From contig CM018052.1 of NCBI GenBank assembly GCA_008638375.1, positions 21,283,071 to 21,347,070 of the forward strand: a stretch of 64,000 nucleotides of DNA, read 5' to 3'. The notes beneath the pieces were generated by a model. That model saw nothing but the letters and a program-made list of their open reading frames with translations. It was not told the DNA's origin and made no database searches. Below are positions 12,328 through 22,814 of the stretch, one piece after another. The DNA comes from Nyssa sinensis. Lineage: Eukaryota; Streptophyta; Magnoliopsida; Cornales; Nyssaceae. The position numbers and the translations under genes are program-made. Position 1 is the stretch's first letter. Every line of letters starts with the position of its first letter.

Positions 12328-15300
12328 TCAGTTGTGGTGGTCAGCTTCCTCATTTTGAATCCTCATGACATCAACATATGATTTCCCACGCAATTCGCGA
12401 GAAAAGTATCCCCTGAAAAAATCTGCAGTGCCCACTCTTCTAAACAATGCTGGTGTTTCAGGAGTGACAAGGCTGGGCGCTGGACCCCACTCATCATCCA
12501 ATTTTGGACTAAGAAATGTAGCAATGGACAGCCTTTCTTTATCTGAGTTCACGGTTGCTCGATGCTCAATGCTGCCATATATTCCATTGGTCACAATCTG
12601 CCCAAGAAAAATAGACAACTCTATCAATACATATAAACAAGAGTAATCATATTCTTCTGCATCGTTATCTGTCAAATTTCTTTCTTTACCACCCTTTCGC
12701 ACGAGTAGGTTCTACATGCGGGTCTAATGATGGGTCATGAGGCTCGAATTCTAGCCTGTTGTATAAAGAGATGAATTTTAACTATTTTCATCTCGACGTG
12801 TTTATATTATAAACAAACAACTCTATCAATACAAAATAGATATGGACACGAGTAATGATATTCTTCTCATCTTTATCTGCCATGTTTGTTTACTATCCTT
12901 TCATCTAAAACTTATCCGGTGAAACTATGACACTACGTTATTGTACAATGATATCTCACAAACTTTCAAATTTTTTGTGAATCATTGGGACTAACTTTTT
13001 CTCAATTTAAAAAAGTTTGTGAGATATTGTCACATAGATAATGACGTGGTGTGACGATCTGACTGAATAATTACTCCCTTTTACAGGAATAGGTTCCACA
13101 TGTGAATCTAATGACTGGTCCATGAATAGTGGGTCCATCCACCAAAGGTTGGTTCCTTGGGTTTGTCTGATGGGAGGGGTCCATCTACATGAGCTGGTGA
13201 TTGATAAGGTAGCAGAAAGAAGTGGTGAACCTAGCATTACTCTTAAAACTTATAGCATGAAAGGTAAATATATTGAAGCTTTCCCTTACACATTACCTCT
13301 AAGATGTCTCCAATGTTGATTATAAATGCATTTGGGAGTGGTTGAACAGGAATCCACATGCCATCTTTCTTAATCTGCAGCCCTTCCATTTCATTCAATT
13401 GAAGGAGGATGGTGAGGCCAACAGAATCGGAGTGGGGGGTGAGGCCAATAACCAGCTCAGGCTGCGGACATGGAGGATAGTAGTTCATCCTCATTCCCTG
13501 CATCCCTTCTTCAAATAACTCCTTCATATCCTCATCCTTCATTTTGAGTGCTTTTGCCATAAGGTCAAGAATCTTCATGGCAAGAATTTTCAATTCTGCC
13601 GAGTATGTTTCTATGGTATCTCTGCATGGAAAGGAAAATTCTTAGTCTCAAGAAAAACAATTTTATGTCAGATAACTCCTCTTGCAGATTCGGATTCAAA
13701 TCTGATGATATCCCAAATAACTATTCTTAAAACTAACAATTGATTGAGTAATTGGAAGAAAAAGAAAGGATGAGAAGGGAGAATAACTTATTTCATAATT
13801 GGTTTAAAATTAAGGAAGAAAAAAAAAAGTGAGGGGCTTAAAAATACATTTTGTTCTCAGTGCAAAACCGGGAACAGTCGAAAAAAAAAAGATTATAGAG
13901 TTAACGATTACCTATTTTGTTCTTATTTTTAAAAATAAGTGAATGCTTATTTAATTTCTTTTTACTCATATAATAAAAGTATTATTTCGTTTCATTTCTC
14001 TACTCTATTTTTGCAAAAACTTTGCTTTTTTTGGATTAGTTCGGAGAGTTGAGTCCACACTTACAAGTATCTTGAGATTTTAGCCATCAGATGATATAGA
14101 ATATGTATCACAATTGTCCCCTGTTCTGCTGACTCTGAATAATTGTCTGCTTTGTTTGGCCTTATTTTTTTTTTTTGTTTTGTGGTGGCTTGTCATGTCT
14201 CCTGTACCTATGTTTTGTTTATTTCTTTAATATACATTCAATTTACCCCCAAAAAAAAAAAAAAAAAAAAACCAAAACAAAAATCATCGTACAATACTGA
14301 CCCTACCGTTAAGTTTTATTTCCATATATAATTACAAAACTGAACATCATTGTATAAATTAGTTAAAAAGCATCGGACCCCACTGTATCATTTCATACAA
14401 AAATTTTCAACTCTAGCATTAGTTTACGTTATCCATCTTGGTTTCTTTGTACAAAGTCCACAAGACCAACCCCAACGCTCTGTTCAAATGACTTGTTATA
14501 TCATTTTTCAAACTACTCCCTCCTACCCAAAATAATAGTTCTTTTTAAGCATTCTAACTTTTTTAGAAGTATTGTTTTATTATTTTGAAACTATTTAAAT
14601 TTTTTATATTACCCTCATTTAATTGTAAATCATATTCATATTATGTGTAATAAAGGGTAGTTTTGAAAATTTATAACTTAAAAATACGTTAACTTTTCAA
14701 ATGAAACTCTTAAAATAAATAGTGATAAAGGACTCTTAAAATGGAACGAAAAGAGTATAATTTTATCATCTTTTTAGCGGCATTTGGTAGCATGTTCTAT
14801 CCAAATCCCATCTCAATTCAGATGCCCATATATTTGAAAAAGTATCTCACCCAATAGTTAGAGATATCGTTGCGCATTAAAACGATATTAATAGAATTTG
14901 GAAAAAAAATGGTTGTTAAAAAAAAAACCTAACATTTTACCATTGCGATTTAAAACATAAATATTATAATATAAGAATAATATTATCCTTACCTTAATAT
15001 TTTACATGTAAACATGTTTGTTCGAGTGCTAGTGAGTTCGGTACTTTGGTATTAGTCACGTTAGGTGAGTTCAAGATACTTAATTAACTATCACCAAAAT
15101 GTTTAATTGACAAGTACTTGCATATATCAAGAGGCTTAATTGACTAGCACTTGAACAGTTACGCCAACATATAAGAAAATTTTATGGTAATTATAACATT
15201 ATTCAAAATATAATATTTTGGTACTCTATTATAGATGATTTTTTACATTGAAGATATTTTAAGGTAAGAATGTTTTAAGTTTTGATATTTTGATTTTTTA

Positions 15301-16882
15301 CACTTCTTTTGGATAGAATTTAAAAAAAAAAAAAAAAATTGAGAGTTCTCCTCCTAAATGTTTATATATTTTCACAAAATACTTAAATTTTATATTTTTG
15401 AATTCTTGTCCCCTTATATTCAAGGTCTAGGTCTGTCACTGATAGGAAAGACAATTTATCTTACTCTGCTCTTAATAAAACGGGTATGAAGTGTTCATAT
15501 ATAAATGGGATAGGGGTAGATTCGGGATGGGAGTTTGAAAACTCGCGAGTTCGGAACGAGGTTGGGAGATGGTCACCCCGCCCTGTTTACATATTAACTT
15601 TTTTTAATCTTTATCTACACTAATTTTGCTAATGAACTACATTATATAAAATTACTTTTAAAATTTTTCATATCACATACATAATAATTTTTTATATATT
15701 GGTTATTTTGATAATAAAGTTTTAATTTATTTATCAAAAAAGAGTTTTAACTTTTGAAAAAAAATATTGGGATGGGGCGGGATCGACGAATATAAACTAT
15801 GTCGGAATAAACTTCTAAGTGCGACAAGGACGGAGACGGGGCAGGGAATATAAATAACGTCGGGATTGGGAAAGAGATATCATGTCCTGAACCTGTCCCA
15901 TTACTATTCGTAATCATTGCATATCTCATATAAGAAGATGAATACAATGTGAGCACGAAGACATGAACATTAAAATATTAGTTATATATAATTGCAATGA
16001 ATCATTCAACAAACAGTGTCTGGAATTGACGTGGTTTAATTCTCAGCGACCCACACTAATCAGTTGCTCACAGCCCCATATAATTTCAAAGTCATTTGAT
16101 CACCTAGAACACGCGAGATCCTAAGATTGTGATTTTCCAACCAACCAATCATTTTGTGCGCGCGTGTGTGAGAGAGAGAATACTGACCTGAAGGGAAGAG
16201 GGAGCTTGGGGAATAAATGGGGTTTTCTCAAATGAGTTGGGAGGGTGACCATGTAAAAGAGGTCAGCCCAATCGAGCTTCTGTTCCTCAGATACAACAAA
16301 GGCCTGTCCAAATCCCTCTATGTCTCCTGGTTCTTGTGAAAACTTCTTCTTCTCTTCTATTGGCAGTTTGAAGAATTCTTGAATCTCTAACTTTACTTTC
16401 TCCACCAATGAAGAGCTCACTCCATGATTGATCAACTGCAACACACGTCTTAATTAGTTGTTTACTGGTGCAGAAACTTTTATTATATGTAAAAGAAGTA
16501 AAAATGTTCTTTATTTTCTTTATTTTTTCATAATAACCAATCGAGAGGACTTGAAATTTGATTAATTTCGTGTAAAATTAGCTTCTCAACTGATGAAAAT
16601 TGTTGGTAGATATGTGTATATAGATAGAGATACCTGAAAGAAACCCCATTCTTTGCATGCAAAGTGCAGCTTCTGAAGCTCTGAATCTAATGAATATCCA
16701 GAAAGTAAGCTATGCATGTCGATGACAGGGACCTGAGGTAAAGAAGAGGCATCAGATATGATGGGAGGGTCTTGATCAGGACGCACGTATCGGGGTGGAA
16801 CTCTGCTCAGTGGCTCCTTAGCCAGCTCTTGAACACAAGGTACCTGAAGAGAGCTTCCTAGCTTCATTACCTTTGCTTCCAT
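12328..16882 (-). CDS. 2-oxoglutarate/Fe(II)-dependent dioxygenase, SRG1-like
   Basis: Four exons on the minus strand: 16882-16634, 16435-16188, 13621-13297 and 12597-12328. All junctions are GT/AG; joined they give 1092 bp (363 residues plus stop), the normal family length. The N-terminal DIOX_N region contains [13 protein letters not shown] and VPVIDMHSL. The catalytic 2OG-Fe(II) domain has [20 protein letters not shown], so the iron ligands are His229, Asp231 and His286 (SIEHRATVN); the 2OG-binding Arg-x-Ser is R296/S298. Such enzymes are soluble, couple 2OG decarboxylation to oxidation of a small molecule, and lack a targeting signal here. Best resemblance is to the SRG1 / codeine O-demethylase-like group, which acts in specialised metabolism; the substrate cannot be inferred. 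Intron 2 is 2566 bp, unusually large, and contains repeats. An in-frame upstream ATG at 17092 only adds a run encoded by a GA repeat and is not the start. Confidence 0.93.
14106..14275 (+). mobile_element. Possible LINE/retroposon 3' tail
   Basis: A T-rich and GT-rich stretch ends in TTTACCCCC followed by a run of 21 A. It resembles the style of the LINE tail at 44500-44600 (AATTACCCC then A-run). No coding remnant, so the assignment is tentative. Confidence 0.35.
14516..14755. mobile_element. Stowaway-like MITE in intron 2
   Basis: It starts CTCCCTCCTACCCAAAATAA after a TA (14514-14515) and ends with the approximate inverted copy (AAAATGGAACGAAAAGAG) before a TA (14756-14757). The CTCCCTCC start, TA duplication and about 240-bp size are typical of Stowaway/Mariner MITEs. 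Confidence 0.6.
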
Positions 16883-16905
16883 GGCACTCTGATATTCCAA
16901 GCCTG

Positions 16906-16908
<3 letters not shown>

Positions 16909-16986
<78 letters not shown>
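16909..16986. repeat. (CT)n then (AT)n compound microsatellite
   Basis: About 26 CT units (16909-16960) pass directly into about 13 AT units (16961-16986). On the gene strand this is (TA)n(GA)n lying 27 bp upstream of the dioxygenase ATG, so within the 5' UTR or core promoter. Confidence 0.95.
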
Positions 16987-16990
<4 letters not shown>

Positions 16991-17256
16991 CTTTACTCCT
17001 TTATATAAAAGAATATTGTATGGCAGCAGCCACTCCTTTATATAAAAGAATATTGTATGGTAGCAGACAGTAATTTTCATGACATTTCTCACCCACTATA
17101 TATATATATATATATAAGTTTACTCCTTTATATAAAAGTATATTGTATGGTAGCATATAGTAATTTTCATGTCATTTCTCACCTATAAGTTTACTCCTTT
17201 ATATAAAAGAATATTGTATGGTAGCATATAGTAGGTGAGAAATGTCATGAAAATTA
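16991..17256. repeat. Imperfect tandem repeats upstream of the dioxygenase
   Basis: Four copies of a roughly 33-70 bp unit (core ACTCCTTTATATAAAAG then ATATTGTATGG) begin near 16995, 17032, 17121 and 17192. Copies 2 and 3 end in TTTTCATG(A/T)CATTTCTCACC; copy 4 ends in the inverted form. The array is a local duplication in the promoter region. Confidence 0.8.
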
Positions 17257-17260
17257 CAAT

Positions 17261-17304
17261 TAGGTGAGAAATGTCATGAAAATTTTCATGACATTTCTCA
17301 CCTA
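17261..17304. repeat. Perfect 44-bp palindrome
   Basis: Two 22-bp arms beginning TAGGTGAGAAATGTCATG meet with no spacer and no mismatch. It could extrude as a cruciform or form an RNA hairpin. The same arm words recur at 17070-17091, 17161-17185 and 17232-17256. Confidence 0.95.
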
Positions 17305-18010
17305 CCCACCCACACCGCCACTTAATCCTAGCAGCAAGCAAGTGTGACCCGAAAGGTTTATATGGACTTTATGCTGGCGATCGATATAAGGTATTCAAGT
17401 TTAACTGAAATACCTGATTTCATTTACCATTACTCTTTCATAGAATTTTCGCATCCAATTCTAGTTCAGATTTATTGATGTTGCATTGATTTTATTTTAG
17501 AGTAATGTCAGAAATTTTTTATTTATAATTTTATTTATTTTCTCAATGTAATGGTATTATTGACTAAAAAACACGACATATAATATTGAAAAAAAGAATT
17601 GAAATATAAATTAAAAAAGTTTTCTTTTATTTAATATTACCGTGACCATAGAAATCAAATGAGTCACATCATTTTGTAAAAAGTGCTGATTGGTCTCAAA
17701 TTGCAAGCCGAATCAATAAGTGAACTAAATGCAATGACATATCCACTATATTTTTTTTTTATTATAATTAAGAATTTATTAAAAAAGGGCTAACTCATAA
17801 GAATACAAGCAAAAATAGAACAAAAGAAAAGAAGGCAAATCAAAGCCACAAGCAAAAACAAAACAAAGTCCACAACAATTAACAAAGCCACTGAAGAGGC
17901 CGTGTGAGAGGTTCGAAATGAGATAAATTATTGAATAGATCGGTCTCAATGGTCTTAATGATCATATGATAAGTCACATGTACAATAACACTATAACAGA
18001 CATACCTCTC
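17305..18010. other. Intergenic DNA
   Basis: About 0.7 kb of AT-rich sequence between the dioxygenase promoter region and the Tat-2 LTR. No gene or defined element recognised. Confidence 0.5.
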
Positions 18011-18482
18011 TGATGTTGCTCTTTTTTTATCGGAAGGCTATCCATCTTTAGTTATCTGTTAAGAACTTAAGGTCGGAGAGTCACCGGAAAGGCTCCGGTG
18101 ATAGCCGCTCCGATGGTGAAGTCAGTAAAAAAATAAAGGTAGTAATTCAAAGGAAGAACTAAACATCAATTAAAAGCACACCTTATGACCTTATTTATAG
18201 GTTGTAGATCTCCAAAGTTGAGTAGGATTAGGAGTTGTGAAAACATGGATTTGAAGATATCCTAAAGATAGTAGTTGGCATATTGAACTTTGTTTTCCTT
18301 ATATTGAGGTCGATAGCTTATGAAGGCGGTGACCAGTTCAGAAACTCTTACCTCTGAAATGTCGATATCTGTTCGGTCGAACGAACCAATAACCCGTAGA
18401 TCTGTATGTTGAAGAATTTCTTGCGAGTCACGTGTCATGCCCTAGTAATTTTGACTTGCTATAGTGAAATGATGGTATATCA
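18011..18482 (-). repeat. Tat-2 3' LTR
   Basis: On the minus strand it begins TGATATACCATCATTTC and ends AGAGCAACATCA, matching in style the Tat-1 LTR termini (TGATATACCAC... and AGTGCAGCATCA). A purine-rich tract (GGAAGGAG) lies just outside at 18486-18493. It has a TATAAATAAGG box near 18190-18200. Length 472 bp versus 704 bp in Tat-1. Confidence 0.78.
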
Positions 18483-18976
18483 ATTACTCCTTCCTGAGCC
18501 TCAGTTTTGTGGGACCCGTGTAAAGCTGAGGTTAGGGTTTTTGAAGAGTCACGTGTACTTTCATAAATGCGTCGTTGCATATTCTGATAAAACAACCATT
18601 GAGGGGACAATCAATGTCTCATCATTGCATCAACCGTCGATTGGATAACCGAGGCCATTAATAGCCAACTGTCGATTGGGGTTTGGAGCCATAAATGTCA
18701 ATACTTCTTGGGTGGTCTTATAAATAGAAAAACTCCTCAAGAAGACTTTTTTTTTTTTTTACAAAATCTCAAAAAATACTAAGTGCATTTTCGAGCAAAA
18801 ATAAGATCTCAAGGTGATTTCTGGTGTACCTGAAGATCAATTCGTCCATCAACCTTCAAGTTTCTCTGTCAGTTGGTGAAAGTGCACTTTTTTGTTTATT
18901 TTTGCTTATTAATTTCATATTTGTCTCTCTTTCTCTCTTTTTTTTTTTTTCCTTTTTAAGTTATATTTCTAGAAAG
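18483..18976 (+). other. Upstream region of the Tat-2 accessory gene
   Basis: Non-coding stretch between the LTR and the accessory ORF. It holds a TATA box (18719-18726) in a position equivalent to that in Tat-1. Confidence 0.55.
18719..18726 (+). promoter_or_regulatory. TATA box of the Tat-2 accessory gene
   Basis: TATAAATA lies about 250 bp before the ATG at 18977 and inside the element next to its LTR. Confidence 0.55.
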
Positions 18977-20907
18977 ATGGTACCTTCAGATGGTTAGTCG
19001 AGCACGAGAGAGAAAGTGAGGAAGGTCATAGAAATAGGAGATTATGAGGCATTAGGCCTTATTTCGGGCGATGAAGCTGGGAATGCTTCAGGTGACAATT
19101 CGGGAGTGCTTCTAATTGAAGCACACCTTGAACCTAGGGATAGAGAGGCCGATTCGTTGAATAGGCTTCATAGAAGAGGGGAAGGCGAGAGTTCTACGAC
19201 TAAGGGTATGCTAGATGCCCTTAAAATCAATTTTAACTTTCCCTCAAACATGTCCTATAGGATACCGAGGGCTGTAGATCGCACATCAGCTATCGAGAGA
19301 GGAGAGATATGTGCCTACCTTGAATGGTTTGAGGTCTGTGTATGTTTCCCTCTCCATCCTTTAGTGAAAAAGTTCTTTAACTAGTTCAAAATTTGCCCTG
19401 CCGAACTAAACATTAACAATTAGAAGCAATTGATGCCCTTCTTAGTCCTAGGTCACCAAAATGAAGTCGAAGTAGGTCTGAACCTCATTAAAAGTAATAT
19501 GGATATGAAGTACCCGAAGTGAGAGGGGATGTTTTATATGTCCTTTGACAAGAGGTTCAAGCCACTGACCTCGGTACCTACTTCCAACAAAACATGAAAA
19601 AAGTGGTACTTCTTTGTTAAGGGTAGTTAGGAATATGAAGACTTCGAGAACAGGAACAACTTCTTTCCTCGGCACACCGAGTTTAAGGGTGAGCCTACAG
19701 AACTTCAGACGCTATTTTTAATACCATAATTCTCTTCTGACCTGACTGACGTTGTTTTTAGATTTCTTTTGCCATAGATAAAAAGGTTTAGAGAAGGTCG
19801 ACTTTTACTCCCGACCTACAAGAAAAGTACAAGAGGCTTCTTTGCCCCCAAGATCACCCCCACGATCAGATCCTTACCCTTTAGAACCTCATAGACATAG
19901 GGCTTGTAAAAGATAAGTCTGAGATCTTGAAGAAGACAATCCTGATGGGGTGGACCTGAGGGTCGAAGAAGGTTGGGAGGACATTCACCCCTGTTAAACA
20001 AGCCCCTCCCCAAAAGAAGAGGAGGACAAAGGTCGAAGGGCCCAGCTTCCTTGAACTTTTGGTTTCTGAGGAGCTGGCACTGCCTGTTGCTCAACGTGAG
20101 CTCCTACCTTATCCAGCTCCAATGGTGCGCTCTGAATCTAGAGGCAAAAGGAAGATGAACATGGTTCCTCTAGGGGTAGCCACGGTTGAGACCAGGGAGA
20201 CTTCCATAAAGAAGGCCTACGAAGAGACTTGGAGCTCAGCTAGTGGTCGCTTCAGGGGCTTGAAAACCCAGAAGATTACTAAGGACCTCCTAGTCTCCCA
20301 TATGAGAGCAAGATTGTCTTGATATGATTTTAGTGATTCGTTAATATATTTTCTTAACCTTCCATCCTAACTAAATTGTTTATTTTGCTTGTTTCGTTGG
20401 CAGCTTATGCCATGGCCGCCATTTTGGACTACCCTGAAGAGTTAGAACGGTTGGACAAACTTCAGGCCGAGTTGGATGAAACAAGGCTCTAACTCGGGAT
20501 ATCCTGTTCTGCATCTCTTTACCTTGAAGAGAAACTGAAAGAGTCCCTCACTACGCTCGCCATTCTAGAGTCACAGAAAAATGCCCTGACCTGAGATTTT
20601 GAGGTTTTAAGGAAAGAAAATGAGGACTCCGAAGCTGCTGCTGCTCAGAAACTCGCTACTAGCATGCAAGCGGTGAGAGAGGAGATAGAAAGAGATCTGA
20701 GGGAAAAGGTGTAGAGACTAGGTGGGGGGTTTGCGGATAATGGATATGAAACGTTTAGAAAGCAGATCCAAAAACTTTATCCCTTTCCTTGACATCTCTA
20801 GAGAGGATGAGGTTTCGGTGGATGAGCCTGTGATGAGTCCTCCTAAACCTGCCCTGATGGAATTTGCATATTTAGATCAAAAAGCCCTTCATGCCGAGGA
20901 TCATTAG
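18977..20907 (+). pseudogene. Tat-2 accessory gene, antisense to pol (putative gypsy-type transposon domain)
   Basis: Starting MVPSDG at 18977, a broken frame encodes the same protein family as the Tat-1 gene at 40720-42719. Shared signatures include RGEICAYLEWFEV (compare REGEICVYTAWFEM), CPAEL, VLGHQNEVEVGL, then MDMKYPK and MFYMSFDKRFKPL. This N-terminal domain corresponds to the family named putative gypsy type transposon (Transposase_28). The middle is basic and low in complexity; the C-terminal part (20410-20907) encodes a coiled-coil-like acidic/basic stretch and ends with FLDISREDEVSVDEP. An intron probably ends in an AG near 20402. Many stops (for example 18995, 19383 and 19421) show decay. 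The biological function of this family is not established. Confidence 0.75.
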
Positions 20908-21139
20908 TTTAGGATTTCTTGTAATTTTTTCCTCTTTTGGTTTTCCAATCTTGTAACCTTCCCTTTTTGGGATTTCTAATATATGAAACTTCTGTTGCTT
21001 CAGACCTTGTGTCTAGTTGGATATCTTTGTGTTATATCTAAGTTTAAGATAATCTCTTCAATATCTAGAACAGTAGAAAAACATAAGTTTTTCCAAAGAT
21101 TCTAAAGAGGTCAAGTTTACAAAACATATAGAACTGCAA

Positions 21140-21450
21140 CACTTGCAGCACTTATAATGAATATAAGATTTTTTTGGATCTGTACATTGATAAAGTGGAC
21201 CAAACTTGTAACACTTGTAATTGATACAAGATTTTTAAGAGTTTGTACATTGAGTGAAATTGATTAGACCTGCAATGCTTGTAATGGTTATAAGGCTTTT
21301 AGGGGTCTGCATATTGAGTGAAATGGACTAGACCTGTAGCACTTGTAATGGTTACAAGGATTTTAGGAGTCTGTAGATTGAGTGAAATGAACCAGACTTG
21401 TAGCGCTTGTAATGGTTACAAGGCTTTTAGGGGTCTATACATTGATAACA
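21140..21450. repeat. Tat-2 post-pol tandem repeat, 64-bp period
   Basis: About five copies; the word (A/G)CTTGTAA recurs at 21213, 21277, 21341 and 21405, exactly 64 bp apart. On the element strand each unit carries a CTGGTTCATTTCACTCAAT-like core. Confidence 0.9.
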
Positions 21451-21469
21451 AGCTTTGAAATGAATCAAA

Positions 21470-22740
21470 CGTAGCTTTATTATTGATAATATTTGCGTAA
21501 GTGTTCGATGTTCTAAGGTTTAAGTACAAGCTTCTTAGTTAAATCTTCCAACCAATAAGTCGTAGGTCTGACGATCTTAGTTACTTTGTAAGGCCCTTCC
21601 CAGTTAGAAGAGAGCTTCTATATGGTGGGATCTTTAGTATTTGAAAACACCCTTCTCAGGACGAGATCTCCGAGCTGGAAATTGATGGGTTTTAACCCTT
21701 GGTTGAAATATTTAGCCATTTTCTATTGGTAGGCTTCAGTCCCAATCCGCACTTGCTCATGTCTTTCTTCCAGTAGATCCAAGTTTTCTATAAGCTGTTA
21801 TGCATTGGTTTCTTGGTCAAAGTAATCTATTTTAATAGTCGGCATGCCAATTTCAAAAAGATTGATTGCCTCGGTGCCATAGGCGAGTGAAAATGGTGTT
21901 TCTGCAATTGGGATTCTTTTAGTAGTTAGGTAGACCTAGAGTACTCCGAAGAGTTCTTCAACCCATCTTCCCTTGGCTTCCTCCAACCGTCTCTTTATCC
22001 AACCTTTTCTTTATTGCTTTAAAAATAGTATGGTTGGTAACCTCGGTTTGCCCATTAGCTTGAGGACGTCCTCGACAGGAGAAGTGGTGACTAATGTGAA
22101 GGTCTTTACAGAACGTCCCGAATACCTTTGTAGTAAACTGCGCCCTCGTTGTTTGAAATAATGAAACGGGGTATACCAAACCTGCACACAACATCTTTTC
22201 AAGTGAAGTTCTTTACTTCTACCTCTGTTATGTGGGTCAATGGTTCAGCTTCTGCCTATTTAGAGAAATAGTCAATGGCGACTAGCAGAAATCTTCTGTT
22301 CTGAGGGGCTTTTGGCAATGGCCCTACAATGTCCATTCCTTAGTAGGCAAAAGGCTAAGGACTCATGATAGCGACGAACTCACGATGAGGTTGATGTTGG
22401 TAAGAAGCGAAACGTTGACATTTACCACACTTCCGAACATATTCCTTAGCTTACTTTAGCATATTGGGCTAGTAGTAGCCCTAAGTCAATGCTCGATGAG
22501 CTATGGTCTTACCACCGTTATGGTTGCCACAGATCCCCTCATGTATCTCAGTTAGGACGTAGTGGGCTTCTTCTAGAGTTAAGCACCGTAGGAGAGGTTG
22601 TGTGTAAAACTTTCGATAAAGTTTTTCTTTAAGAATTAAATACTGAGTTTCCCTAATTCGAATTCTTCTGCCATGATTTTTGTCTTCTAGAAGCAACCCT
22701 TCCTTTAGGTACTGGATGATGGGAGTCATCTAATTCTAAG
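21470..22740 (-). pseudogene. Tat-2 pol remnant: integrase
   Basis: Minus-strand reading gives TPIIQYLKEGLL, the zinc-binding region IHEGICGNHNGGKTIAHRALT and KCGKCQRF, then GMDIVGPLPKAPQNRRFLL, and FGIPRFIIS before the second catalytic aspartate. GRPQANGQTEVTN follows near 22060, with a short C-terminal region. This is the integrase that catalyses cDNA insertion, closely parallel to Tat-1 (38348-39580). Stops and frameshifts occur throughout. The upstream RT, RNase H and protease are absent because of the truncation at 22814. Confidence 0.8.
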
Positions 22741-22814
22741 ATTGTTTCAAAATGTGAAAGTATTGTACTACTTCAATATTAGGTTTTGATTGGTAGGAGA
22801 TTTTTACCATTGAA

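Larger units (their letters stand above)
13622..16187 (-). other. Large intron 2 of the dioxygenase gene
   Basis: This 2.57-kb intron between exons 2 and 3 holds a poly(A)-ended retroposon-like tail (14106-14275), a Stowaway-like MITE (14516-14755) and, near 15480-15900, a degenerate G/C-block repeat (GGGATGGGGCGGGATC and similar). No other gene seen. Confidence 0.85.
18011..22814 (-). mobile_element. Tat-2: Tat-type Ty3/gypsy element, 3' part only
   Basis: Reading on the minus strand: integrase end of pol (22740-21470), a 64-bp tandem repeat (21450-21140), an accessory gene in the opposite direction (18977-20907, plus strand), a polypurine tract, and the 3' LTR (18482-18011). The layout matches Tat-1 piece by piece. 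Gag, protease, RT and the 5' LTR are missing: the element stops where the Tekay-like LTR begins at 22815, and no continuation was found beyond that element. Confidence 0.82.

Noticed and set aside
16586..17092. Longer N-terminus for the dioxygenase from an ATG at 17092, adding an Arg-Glu repeat
   Set aside because: The extension is a translation of the (TA)n(GA)n microsatellite; family N-termini match the start at 16882.
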